Positions 50,159 to 57,855 of a stretch of DNA of 64,000 nt are shown piece after piece. Positions within the stretch are counted from its first letter, which is position 1; every line of letters begins with the position of its first letter. Below the pieces are notes generated by a model. The model made no database searches, was not told the DNA's origin, and saw nothing but the letters and a program-made list of their open reading frames with translations. Origin of the DNA: an uncultured Nocardioides sp. (GTDB taxonomy: Bacteria > Actinomycetota > Actinomycetes > Propionibacteriales > Nocardioidaceae); contig NZ_CANLDB010000003.1 in NCBI RefSeq assembly GCF_947489365.1, forward strand, positions 186,001-250,000, given 5' to 3'. Position numbers and translations under genes: made by a program.

Positions 50159-50881
50159 GTGAGCGCCCCGCCTGCCTCCCCGCCTGCCGTGGAGGTCCGT
50201 GACCTCGTCGTCCGCTTCGGGCCCGTGGTGGCCGTCGACGGGGTCCACCTGACGGCCGGGGCGGGGGCCAGCACCGCCCTGCTCGGCCGCAACGGTGCCG
50301 GCAAGTCCACGACGATGCGGGTCCTGGCCGGCGTGGTGCCGCCGACGTCCGGGACGGTCCGTGTCGCCGGCCTCGACGTCGTCGCCGACCCGCTCGCGGT
50401 GAAGCGCGCCATCGGCTACTGCCCCGACGTCGGCGGCCTGGTGCCGCGCGCGACGCCGTGGGAGCACCTGCAGCTCGCCGCCCGGCTGCGCCGGATGCGC
50501 GACTGGGAGCCCCGCGCCCGGGAGCTGCTGGAGCGCTTCGAGCTCGGCGCCGAGGCGCACCGCGTCACCGCGGGCTTCTCCCACGGCATGAGCCGGCGCC
50601 TGTCGGTGCTGCTCGCCGCCTTCCACGACCCGTCGGTGCTGCTGCTCGACGAGCCCTTCGACGGCGTCGACCCGGTCGGCGTCGAGGCGACCATGGACGT
50701 CGTCGCCGACGCCCGCGCCCGCGGGGCCGCCGTCCTGCTGTCGACCCACCTGCGCGAGCTCGCGGTCCAGGCCTGCGCCGAGGCCGTCGTCCTCCGTGGC
50801 GGGGCGCAGGTCGCGGTCATGGACGCCGCCGCGATGTCCGGCGAGGAGGGCGCCCGTGTCTACCGCGGTCTCCTCGACTGA
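50159..50881 (+). CDS. ABC transporter ATP-binding protein
   Basis: 240 residues: Walker A LLGRNGAGKSTTMR, signature-like FSHGMSRRLSVLLAAF (degenerate, SHGM for SGG), Walker B VLLLDEPFDGVD, H-loop STHLREL. It belongs to the ABC-2 exporter class. GTG 50159 starts SAPPASPPAVEV. The permease gene overlaps its last 26 bp. Substrate unknown. Confidence 0.87.
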   Translation: MSAPPASPPAVEVRDLVVRFGPVVAVDGVHLTAGAGASTALLGRNGAGKSTTMRVLAGVVPPTSGTVRVAGLDVVADPLAVKRAIGYCPDVGGLVPRATPWEHLQLAARLRRMRDWEPRARELLERFELGAEAHRVTAGFSHGMSRRLSVLLAAFHDPSVLLLDEPFDGVDPVGVEATMDVVADARARGAAVLLSTHLRELAVQACAEAVVLRGGAQVAVMDAAAMSGEEGARVYRGLLD

Positions 50882-52424
50882 GGTCTCCCGGCCGGGCCGC
50901 GGCCGGCGCCTCGACCGGCTCCCCGGCGGCTCGCACGTCGCCGACGTCGGCTCCCTGCTCGCGATGCGCGGCGGTCTCGCCCATGGCCGGGCGGCCCGCC
51001 GGCTGGGCCCGGTGCTGGTCGTCCTGACCGTCGCGGTCGTCGTCGTCCCCGCCTTCGTGGGGCCCGGGCTCGGGCAGGGGCGCGCGTTCGACGTCCTGCT
51101 CCTGCTCCCCAGCGGGTACGCCGCGTTCGGCGGCCTCGCCCTCGCCTCCGCGATCGCGTCCGGCGGCGGCCGCGAGCTGCTGCCGCGCGAGCAGGCGACG
51201 CCGTACCCGGTCAGTGCCGCCACCGACCACCTCGGCGCGCTGGTGCTGGCGCCGCTCAACATCGCCTGGATCCTGCAGGCCTGGCTGCTGCTCGGCGGCA
51301 CGTCGTACGCCGTGGGGCCGGCCCACCTCGTCGCCGCGCAGAGCGTCGTCGTGGCCTGGCTGCTCGCCGCGACCGCCGTCGTCCAGGTCCTCGCGTGGCT
51401 CCTCGAGGCGCTGCGCCGGCGTCCGTACGGCGTCTGGGTCGTCCGTGCGCTCGGCCTGGTGCTCGTCGCGACGGTGGCCGCGCTCCAGGTCACCGGGACC
51501 ACCCAGCAGGCGCTCGACGCGCTGCCGACCGAGGTCCTCGTCCGCGCGGGCGTGGCCGGGCCGGCGGGCTTCAGCGGTCTCTGGGTGGCCACGGTGGCGA
51601 CGCTCCTCGTCGTCACCGTCCTGGCCGTGGTCGCCGGCGCGTGGGCCGCCGGAGTGGCCGCCCGTCGGGCGCCGCGGGAGGAGGTCCGCGCCGAGACCGG
51701 CAGCCGGACGCCGCGCCGGGCGCCCCGCACCGACGTGGGAGCCCTGCTGCGCCTCGACCGCGCCTCGGTGTGGCGCGCGGTGCCGATGCGCCGCGGCCTC
51801 GTCGTGCTCGCCGTGATGCCCGGGCTGATCGCCGTCCTCGGCGCGCTGCCCTGGGAGAGCGCGATCATCCTGCCCGGCCTGGTGGCCTCGGGCGGCGCGC
51901 TGCTCTTCGGGGTCAACGCGTGGTGCCTCGACGGGCGCGGAGGGCTGTGGCGCGAGTCGCTGCCGGTGGCACCGGGCCTGGTGTTCGGTGCGCGCGCCCT
52001 GGTCCTCGCCGAGGCGCTCCTGCTCGCCTCCGGCGGCACGCTCGTCATGGCCGCCCTGCGGGCCGGGGCCCCCACCTCCGCCGAGCTGGCCGCCGTGCTC
52101 GCCGTGTGGGTGGTGGTCGTCGCGCAGGCGGTGTCGGCGTCGATGACCTGGTCGGCGCGGTCGCCGTACGCCGTCGACCTGCGCAGCGCCCGCGCCACCC
52201 CCGCCCCGCCCGCGGTGATGGTCGTCTACTCGGCGAAGCTCGCGCTCACCACCACGCTGACCGGGCTGGTGTTCGCGGTGACGGCGCGCGCCCCGGACCC
52301 GACCGTGCCCCTGGTGACCGCCGGGGTGTTCCTGCTGTGGTCGGCGGTGCGGCTGCTGCGCGCGCGTGACGTGTGGGTCGACCCCGTCCGCCGTGCCGGG
52401 GTGGTCACGACCGTGGCGGCCTGA
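50856..52424 (+). CDS. ABC exporter permease-like membrane protein
   Basis: 522 residues with about 12 hydrophobic segments and no recognised catalytic motif. GTG 50856 follows GGAGG by about 7 nt and overlaps the ATPase gene by 26 bp, so it is translationally coupled and is presumably the membrane partner. The N-terminal 30 residues are polar and Arg-rich. Segments such as VLLLLPSGYAAFGGLALASAIA and GGALLFGVNAWCLDGRGGLW occur in actinobacterial 'ABC permease' proteins of unknown substrate. Confidence 0.8.
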   Translation: MSTAVSSTEVSRPGRGRRLDRLPGGSHVADVGSLLAMRGGLAHGRAARRLGPVLVVLTVAVVVVPAFVGPGLGQGRAFDVLLLLPSGYAAFGGLALASAIASGGGRELLPREQATPYPVSAATDHLGALVLAPLNIAWILQAWLLLGGTSYAVGPAHLVAAQSVVVAWLLAATAVVQVLAWLLEALRRRPYGVWVVRALGLVLVATVAALQVTGTTQQALDALPTEVLVRAGVAGPAGFSGLWVATVATLLVVTVLAVVAGAWAAGVAARRAPREEVRAETGSRTPRRAPRTDVGALLRLDRASVWRAVPMRRGLVVLAVMPGLIAVLGALPWESAIILPGLVASGGALLFGVNAWCLDGRGGLWRESLPVAPGLVFGARALVLAEALLLASGGTLVMAALRAGAPTSAELAAVLAVWVVVVAQAVSASMTWSARSPYAVDLRSARATPAPPAVMVVYSAKLALTTTLTGLVFAVTARAPDPTVPLVTAGVFLLWSAVRLLRARDVWVDPVRRAGVVTTVAA

Positions 52425-52451
52425 CGGCCCACCCCCGCCGCGCGGGGAGCC

Positions 52452-53000
52452 TCAGCCGCGGGCCTGCTGGAGGCAGCGCTGCTCCTGCTGCTCCAGGCGG
52501 GTCACCGGCTGCGCGTCGCCCTGCCCGCGCAGGCGCTGGGTGATCGCGTCCTCGCGCAGGTCGTCGGAGATCTCGCGCAGGCAGTCGGCGTAGTCGTCGC
52601 GGGTCTCCGCGGACGCGTCGGGCAGGGCGGCCCGCACGTCGGTCGAGGCGGCGTCGTAGTCGAGGCAGGACACCCGCGCCTCGGCGTACGCCCGGGCCAC
52701 CGGCTCGGACACCGACCGCTCGCCGTCGGCGGTCGCGCGGACGTTGCCGACGTTCGCGGTGTCGCCCTCGACGAGGCCGTCCTTGCGGAGCGCCTCGAGA
52801 CCGGCCTCCCCGACCCACCGCTCGGCCGTGCAGTCGGCGAGGTCCTGGGCGTCGGTGTCGTCGTCCCCGTTCGACAGGGCCGTACGGACCTCGTCGGCGA
52901 CGGTCTGCTCCGCCTCGTCGAGCCCGCAGCCGGCGAGCAGGAGGCAGGCGAGGAGGGGAGCCACCCCGAGGACAGCGCGGCGCCGACGGGACGACTTCAC
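52452..53000 (-). CDS. Putative lipoprotein of unknown function
   Basis: 182 residues. The signal KSSRRRRAVLGVAPLLACLLLAGCG ends in the lipobox LAGC (Cys at about residue 25), so the mature protein is acylated and surface-anchored. The mature part is acidic with five more cysteines (DCTAERW, VSCLDYD, DCLREI, RCLQQ), possibly disulfide-linked. No family recognised. GTG 53000 has GGAG about 8 nt upstream, which decides the start. It converges on the ABC permease gene with 27 bp between. Confidence 0.78.
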   Translation of the reverse strand: MKSSRRRRAVLGVAPLLACLLLAGCGLDEAEQTVADEVRTALSNGDDDTDAQDLADCTAERWVGEAGLEALRKDGLVEGDTANVGNVRATADGERSVSEPVARAYAEARVSCLDYDAASTDVRAALPDASAETRDDYADCLREISDDLREDAITQRLRGQGDAQPVTRLEQQEQRCLQQARG

Positions 53001-53145
53001 TGGACGCTCCAAGGGGATCTCGTGGCGATCTCGAGGGGGGGTGGGGACAGGGTCGCAGAGACCCGGTCGTGGTGGCTGCCGGGGTCGAGGCAAAGAATCC
53101 CCGGTTCGCCGACGGGGGAGGGCCCCCTCCCACGATGATGTGGCC

Positions 53146-53817
53146 ATGGGCGTGATCCTCCTCGTGAAGCACGCCCAGGCGTCGCACGAGGGCCTCGCCG
53201 AGGGTGGACTGACCGCCCTGGGCCGCCAGCAGGCACGGCGCCTGGGCGGTGCCATGTCGGCCAACGGCGTCGACCCCGACATCGTCGCCACGGGCACGCT
53301 GCCGCGGCACCGCGAGACCGTGGACGCGATGACGTCCGGGGCCGTCGACACCCTCGAGGACGAGGGTTGGAACGGCGTCGACACCCTCCACGTGCTGTCC
53401 CGGTGCGAACCCGCGTTCGGCCGGGCCGACCCCACCCGCGAGGAGTTCCAGGCCTGGACCGAGCAGGCGTTCCTGCGGTGGGCCTCCGGCGCGCACGACG
53501 CGGACTACGACGAGTCGTTCGGCGACTTCGCCCGCCGGGTGGCGCACGCCAAGCTCGGCCTGATCGCCCGCATGGCCCCGGACGCCACCGCGGTCGTCGT
53601 CACCTGCGGCGGGCCCGTCAGCTGGGTGACCACGGCGCTGTGGGCCGGCTGGGGCCCCGAGCAGGGCTCCACCCACCTCGCCGCCGCCTGGAGCCGTCTG
53701 GCCGCGGTCGTCGTCGACTCGTCGGTCACCAAGGTGGCCCTCGCCCCCCGCGGCCTCAGCCTGGTCTCGTTCAACGACCACTCCCACCTCGAGCGCGCCT
53801 CCCTCACCTCCCCCTGA
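53146..53817 (+). CDS. Histidine phosphatase-like protein (phosphoglycerate mutase fold)
   Basis: 223 residues with the His-phosphatase fold: LLVKHAQASHEGLAEGG, LTALGRQQARRLGGAM, TGTLPRHRETVDAM, and VVVTCGGPVSWVTTAL. The catalytic RHG triplet is KHA here (Lys-His-Ala); the acceptor His is kept but the phosphate-binding Arg and the Gly are changed, so activity may be altered. ATG 53146 is 6 nt after GATGAT. It is followed by a 32-bp tandem repeat. The substrate is unknown. Confidence 0.8.
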   Translation: MGVILLVKHAQASHEGLAEGGLTALGRQQARRLGGAMSANGVDPDIVATGTLPRHRETVDAMTSGAVDTLEDEGWNGVDTLHVLSRCEPAFGRADPTREEFQAWTEQAFLRWASGAHDADYDESFGDFARRVAHAKLGLIARMAPDATAVVVTCGGPVSWVTTALWAGWGPEQGSTHLAAAWSRLAAVVVDSSVTKVALAPRGLSLVSFNDHSHLERASLTSP

Positions 53818-53818
53818 C

Positions 53819-53903
53819 CGCGAGTCGGCCCGAACGCACGCTTCTCGAGGCGCGAGTCGGCTCGAACGCACGTCGTGAGAGGCGCGAGTCGGCCCGAACG
53901 CCC
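53819..53903. repeat. Three direct repeats with 32-bp period
   Basis: CGCGAGTCGGCCCGAACGCA-type units start at 53819, 53851 and 53883 (about 20 bp conserved, 12 bp variable). They sit between the converging histidine phosphatase and SDR genes. Confidence 0.8.
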
Positions 53904-53911
53904 CCGCTCGC

Positions 53912-54664
53912 TCAGACCATGCGGCGCAGTACGCGCAGAGGGGCGTGGCGCATCACGACGGAGAGCGGTGCCCACGGCAGGCCGGGGACGTACGCCGACG
54001 CGCGGCGGGCCTCCATCGCCCGCACCATCGAGGCCACGCCGCGGCGGGTCGACGCCATCAGCGGCCCCGAGCCGCGTCCATCGGAACGGTCGTTCATCTC
54101 CGAGGCGATGTAGCCCGGGTAGAGCACGGTGACGTCGATGGGGGAGTCGAGCAGCTCGAGGCGGAGCCCCTCGGCGAGGTGCGCGATGCCGGCCTTCGTG
54201 GCGGCGTACGTCGTCATCGTGCGCGGCAGCCCGCGCAGCGCCGACATCGACGAGACCACCACCAGGTGGCCGCTGCCCTGGTCGCGGAAGACCTCCATCG
54301 CGGCCTCGACCTGCGCGAGCCCGGCGACGAAGTTGGTAACGGCGGTCTCGCGGTTGACGTCGTACCGACCGGTCCCGAGCGGCGCGCCCTTGCCGAGGCC
54401 CGCGTTGACCACGACCCGGTCCAGCGTGCCGAGCTCGTCGCGGAACGCCCGGACGACGGCGAACACGGCCTCGTCGTCGGTCACGTCCAACGCACGCACG
54501 GCGACCCGTCGGTCGGGGTGCCGCGCGAGGATCTCCTCGCGCAGCACCTCGAGCCGGTCGAGTCGCCGTGCGCACAACGCCAGGTCGTGGCCGCGGGCGG
54601 CCAGCTGTCGGGCGGTCTCGGCGCCGAGCCCTGAGCTGGCGCCGGTGATCAGGGTGGTCGTCAC
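53912..54664 (-). CDS. Short-chain dehydrogenase/reductase (SDR)
   Basis: 250 residues, classical SDR. The cofactor motif is TGASSGLGAETARQ, with R33/R34 (CARRLDR) favouring NADP. NAG in VVNAGLGKG, the catalytic Ser in VVSSMSALRG, and YAATKAGIAHL with Tyr and Lys complete the active site. The C-terminal LMASTRRGVASMVRAMEAR plus a final basic segment may touch the membrane. Substrate unknown. GTG 54664; no clear ribosome site. Confidence 0.88.
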   Translation of the reverse strand: MTTTLITGASSGLGAETARQLAARGHDLALCARRLDRLEVLREEILARHPDRRVAVRALDVTDDEAVFAVVRAFRDELGTLDRVVVNAGLGKGAPLGTGRYDVNRETAVTNFVAGLAQVEAAMEVFRDQGSGHLVVVSSMSALRGLPRTMTTYAATKAGIAHLAEGLRLELLDSPIDVTVLYPGYIASEMNDRSDGRGSGPLMASTRRGVASMVRAMEARRASAYVPGLPWAPLSVVMRHAPLRVLRRMV

Positions 54665-54688
54665 CCGATCGAGGATGTCAGCAGCGGG

Positions 54689-55429
54689 TCAGCCCTGCTT
54701 CGGCTGGTCGAGGACGACGGTGCTCAGGATCTTGTCGGCGAACGTCTGACGCTTCTGGTCCCACAGCGGCCAGAGGAAGCCGAGGTAGCAGGGGAGCGAG
54801 TCGAGGATGTGCGCGAGCTGGCGCACGAACGCCATGCCGCCGCCGATGGGCTGGCCCGTCTGCTCGGAGACGAGCTTGATGCCGAGCACGCCCTTGCCGA
54901 CCGAGTAGCCGGTCTTGCCCTGCTTGAGGCAGGTGTTCCAGATGAAGATGCCGAGCATCGCGACCAGGCCGACGAGGTAGAGGATCAGGCCGACGGCGAC
55001 CGCGCCGCCGCTGACGTTGCCCTGGGCGTCGGTCGAGGCGCCGGCGATCGCGGCGCCGATGAGGATCGGGATGTAGCCGAGGAAGATCAGCAGCGAGTCG
55101 ATGAGGTAGGCGCCGACGCGCTTGCCCCAGTGGGCGTAGGCGCCCTGCGGGGCGCCGTACCCCTGGCCGTAGCCGCCGTAACCGCCGCCGTAGGGCTGCT
55201 GGCCGTAGCCCTGCTGGCCGTACTGGTCGGGCTGCTGGCCGCCGTACGCGCCCTGCTGGCCGTAGCCCTGCTGGCCGTACTGGTCGGGCTGCTGGCCGTA
55301 CTGCCCGGGCTGCCCGGGCTGCTGCCCGTACTGGCCCGGCTGCTGGCCGTAGCCACCCTGCTGCTGGCCGTAGGGGTCGCCGGACTTGCCGTATCCCGGG
55401 TCCTGGGGGTCGTTGCCGTACTGCGACAT
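54689..55429 (-). CDS. RDD-family membrane protein with Gln/Gly/Tyr-rich N-terminus
   Basis: 246 residues. The first 90 are repeats of YGQQ, QPGQ and GYGQQ units (low complexity, intrinsically disordered). The RDD domain follows: [22 protein letters not shown] (first helix with the conserved Arg/Asp), a second hydrophobic region, and [22 protein letters not shown]. About three to four helices. ATG 55429 begins MSQYGNDPQ. Function of RDD proteins is largely unknown (some are Na+/H+ antiport-related). The next gene upstream has the same MSQYG start. Confidence 0.87.
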   Translation of the reverse strand: MSQYGNDPQDPGYGKSGDPYGQQQGGYGQQPGQYGQQPGQPGQYGQQPDQYGQQGYGQQGAYGGQQPDQYGQQGYGQQPYGGGYGGYGQGYGAPQGAYAHWGKRVGAYLIDSLLIFLGYIPILIGAAIAGASTDAQGNVSGGAVAVGLILYLVGLVAMLGIFIWNTCLKQGKTGYSVGKGVLGIKLVSEQTGQPIGGGMAFVRQLAHILDSLPCYLGFLWPLWDQKRQTFADKILSTVVLDQPKQG

Positions 55430-55466
55430 GCGTGGGTCCTCTCGGGTGTGGTGCGGTGGACGAAGA

Positions 55467-56177
55467 CTAGGTGCGATCGCGCGCATCGGGCATCCGTTCG
55501 CGGATGTCCTCGCTCATGCGCGTGATGGCGAGGAAGAGCTCGAGCGTCATGCGGACGAAGCAGAGGTAGACCACGAAGCCGATCGGACCGGCGACGAGGG
55601 CGAACACGATGAACAGCGGCGAGCCGGTCGCGATCGCGCTGGCGAGCCACCCGAGCAGGCCCAGCGCCAGCCCGACGATCGCGAGGACGTAGACGACCTT
55701 GACGATCCTGCCGGTGACGAACGTGGAGAAGGAGAAGTCGAGCAGGGCCCCCACCAGGCCCTTCGCCTCCGCGGCCGCCGCGCCGCCGCCGGACGACGAG
55801 GTGCTCCACGGACCGGCCTGGCCCGCCGACCGCTCGTAGCCCTGCTGGTACGGCTGCGCATAGCCCTGGTCGTACGACGCCTGCTGCGGGCCGTCCCACC
55901 CCTGCTGCTGCGGGGGCTGCTGCTGGTAGGGCTGCTGGTACGACGGCTGGGCCGGCTGCTGGTACGACGGTTCCTGGGCGGGCTGCTGCTGGGTCGTCTG
56001 CGGCGCCGGCTGGTCCCACGGGTCGGGCTCGGACGGGCCCCGCGTCGGCCGCTCCCAGGCAGGGGCGGGCTCGCCGGACGGCGTGCCGCCGCCCGGGACG
56101 CGGGTGCGGTCGCCATCGCCGGGCTGGCCGGGCTGGCCGGGCTCGCCGGACGGGGGAGGGGCGCCGTACTGGGACAT
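55467..56177 (-). CDS. DUF4282-like membrane protein with Gln/Pro-rich N-terminus
   Basis: 236 residues. Residues 1-125 are Pro/Gln/Gly/Tyr-rich and disordered (starts [15 protein letters not shown]). A C-terminal part of two or three helices contains [27 protein letters not shown] and [21 protein letters not shown], typical of DUF4282. Function unknown. It is 37 bp upstream of the RDD gene on the same strand; the shared tail style suggests the two proteins work together or evolved from the same fusion habit. Confidence 0.85.
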   Translation of the reverse strand: MSQYGAPPPSGEPGQPGQPGDGDRTRVPGGGTPSGEPAPAWERPTRGPSEPDPWDQPAPQTTQQQPAQEPSYQQPAQPSYQQPYQQQPPQQQGWDGPQQASYDQGYAQPYQQGYERSAGQAGPWSTSSSGGGAAAAEAKGLVGALLDFSFSTFVTGRIVKVVYVLAIVGLALGLLGWLASAIATGSPLFIVFALVAGPIGFVVYLCFVRMTLELFLAITRMSEDIRERMPDARDRT

Positions 56178-56310
56178 CGGGACCTCGGGATCGGGGTGCG
56201 GGGTCAGGGCGGGCCGAGTCTCTCAGCCGCGGTCCGTCTCCTGCCCCCTCCCACGCGGCCCAAACCCGCGGGTTCGGGGTCGGCGGGGCAGCGGCTGGCG
56301 TGGGCGGACA

Positions 56311-56365
56311 GTCCGTGACGTTCTGCACCCTCCCGCGGCCCGGGGAGGTGCAGGACGTCACGGAC
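56311..56365. repeat. 19-bp-arm inverted repeat in the divergent gap
   Basis: 56311-56329 (GTCCGTGACGTTCTGCACC) pairs with 56347-56365 with one mismatch; the 17-nt loop is GC-rich and partly self-complementary. It lies between the DUF4282 gene and the TetR operator. Possible regulatory dyad, terminator of an upstream transcript, or repeat element. Confidence 0.6.
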
Positions 56366-56395
56366 TACCCGGATGGGCCGGGCCGTCAGATAAAG

Positions 56396-56409
56396 ACAGT
56401 CTTGACTGT
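56396..56409. promoter_or_regulatory. Putative TetR operator ACAGTC-TT-GACTGT
   Basis: Perfect 14-bp dyad overlapping a -35 TTGACT (56403-56408); 17 bp later GACGAT (56426-56431) is 6 nt before GTG 56438. A repressor bound here would block its own promoter. Confidence 0.6.
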
Positions 56410-56437
56410 TTGTGCGGTCGGCAGTGACGATGCGGGG

Positions 56438-57055
56438 GTGTCCACGACCACCCGCACCCCCCAGGCGGAGCGCACCCGCGCCATGCGGCAGCGCCTGATG
56501 GAGGCGACGGTGGAGTGCCTCGTGGAGCGCGGCTGGTCCGGCACCTCGACGACGCTGGTCTCGCAGCGTGCCGGGGTCAGCCGCGGGGCCCAGCTGCACC
56601 ACTTCCCGTCCAAGGCGGCCCTCGTCCTGGCCGCGGTGGAGCACGTCGCGAGCCTGCGCGGCGAGGAGCTCGCCGCGGCGGCGGAGTCGATGCCGTCGGG
56701 GAGCGGGCGGACCCGTGCGGTCCTCGGCATGCTCGCCGACCACGTCACCGGGCCGGTCTTCACCGCGGCGCTCGAGCTGTGGGTCGCCGCCCGTACCGAT
56801 CCCACCCTGCTCGAGGCCGTCGCCCCTCTGGAGCAGCGGATGGGCCGCCAGCTGCACCGGACGACGGTGGAGCTGCTCGGCGCCGACGACGCCGACCCCG
56901 CGCAGCGCGAGCTCGTGCAGGCGACCCTCGACCTCGCCCGTGGCCTGGGCCTCGCGACCACCATCACCGACGACAGCGCACGCCGGGAGCGGGTGCTCGA
57001 CCGCTGGGCGACCGTCCTCGACGCCGCGCTGCACCGACGCCAGGAGACGCCATGA
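56438..57055 (+). CDS. TetR-family regulator of the acyl-CoA carboxylase operon
   Basis: 205 residues. HTH about 25-65: GTSTTLVSQRAGVSRGAQLHHFPSK, a segment seen in actinobacterial TetR proteins next to TIGR03084/AtuA operons. GTG 56438 was chosen from the promoter and the operator position. It overlaps the TIGR03084 gene (ATGA), so it is the first gene of the operon and probably represses it until a CoA ester or acid intermediate accumulates (inference). Confidence 0.87.
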   Translation: MSTTTRTPQAERTRAMRQRLMEATVECLVERGWSGTSTTLVSQRAGVSRGAQLHHFPSKAALVLAAVEHVASLRGEELAAAAESMPSGSGRTRAVLGMLADHVTGPVFTAALELWVAARTDPTLLEAVAPLEQRMGRQLHRTTVELLGADDADPAQRELVQATLDLARGLGLATTITDDSARRERVLDRWATVLDAALHRRQETP

Positions 57056-57855
57056 GCGTGCTGGAGGAGGTCCTCGCCGACCTCGCCGCCGAGTCCGACG
57101 CCCTCGACGCGCGCGTGCACCGGCTCGCCGACGACGCCTCCGGCTGGCGCCGTACGACGCCCGCCGCGGGCTGGACCGTCGCCCACCAGGTCGCCCACCT
57201 GGCGTGGACCGACGAGGTCGCCACCCTCGCGGCGCGGGCCGCGACCGGCGAGAAGGACCCCTGGGACGAGGTCGTCCTCGGCGCCATGAACGACCCCGAC
57301 GGCTTCGTCGACGCCGCCGCGGCCGACGGCGCCGCCGTGACCGCCGACGACCTCCGGGCCCGCTGGCTCGCTGCCCGCGAGGGCCTGGCGACGGCGCTGC
57401 GGGACCTCCCCGACGGCACCCGCATGCCCTGGTTCGGCCCCCCGATGTCGCCCACCTCGATGGCGACCGCGCGGTTCATGGAGACCTGGACGCACGCCCA
57501 GGACGTCCACGAGGCACTCGGCGCGCCGGTCGCCCCGACCGACCGGATCCGTCACGTCGCGCACCTCGGGGTCCGCACCCGCCGCTTCGCGTACGCCGCC
57601 CACGGGCTCGACGCCCCGGAGGCCGAGGTCCGCGTCGAGCTCGTCGCGCCGTCCGGGGAGGTCTGGACGTGGGGCCCCGAGGACGCCACGCAGCGCGTCA
57701 CCGGCCCGGCGTACGACTTCTGCCTGCGGGTGACCCAGCGCCGTCCCCGCTCGGCGCTCGCCCTCGTCGCCGAGGGCCCGGACGCCGAGCGGTGGCTCGA
57801 CGTCGCCCAGTGCTTCGCCGGTCCTCCGGGCGCCGGCAGCGGGGCCCGCCCGTGA
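57052..57855 (+). CDS. TIGR03084-family DinB-like metal-binding protein
   Basis: 267 residues. DinB/maleylpyruvate-isomerase-like four-helix bundle: TPAAGWTVAHQVAHLAWTDEVA and METWTHAQDVHEAL carry the metal His residues. Proteins of this family commonly sit beside AtuA and acyl-CoA carboxylase genes; their reaction is unknown. ATG overlaps the TetR stop (ATGA) and its stop overlaps the AtuA GTG (GTGA). Confidence 0.87.
   Translation: MSVLEEVLADLAAESDALDARVHRLADDASGWRRTTPAAGWTVAHQVAHLAWTDEVATLAARAATGEKDPWDEVVLGAMNDPDGFVDAAAADGAAVTADDLRARWLAAREGLATALRDLPDGTRMPWFGPPMSPTSMATARFMETWTHAQDVHEALGAPVAPTDRIRHVAHLGVRTRRFAYAAHGLDAPEAEVRVELVAPSGEVWTWGPEDATQRVTGPAYDFCLRVTQRRPRSALALVAEGPDAERWLDVAQCFAGPPGAGSGARP

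Noticed and set aside
47723-52198. A 1491-codon open frame on the minus strand
   Set aside because: It is opposite fadB and the ABC exporter genes, which have clear motifs. Composition is that of third-position GC shadowing.
53819-53903. CRISPR array candidate
   Set aside because: Only three units, 12-bp spacers, imperfect repeats and no cas genes nearby.
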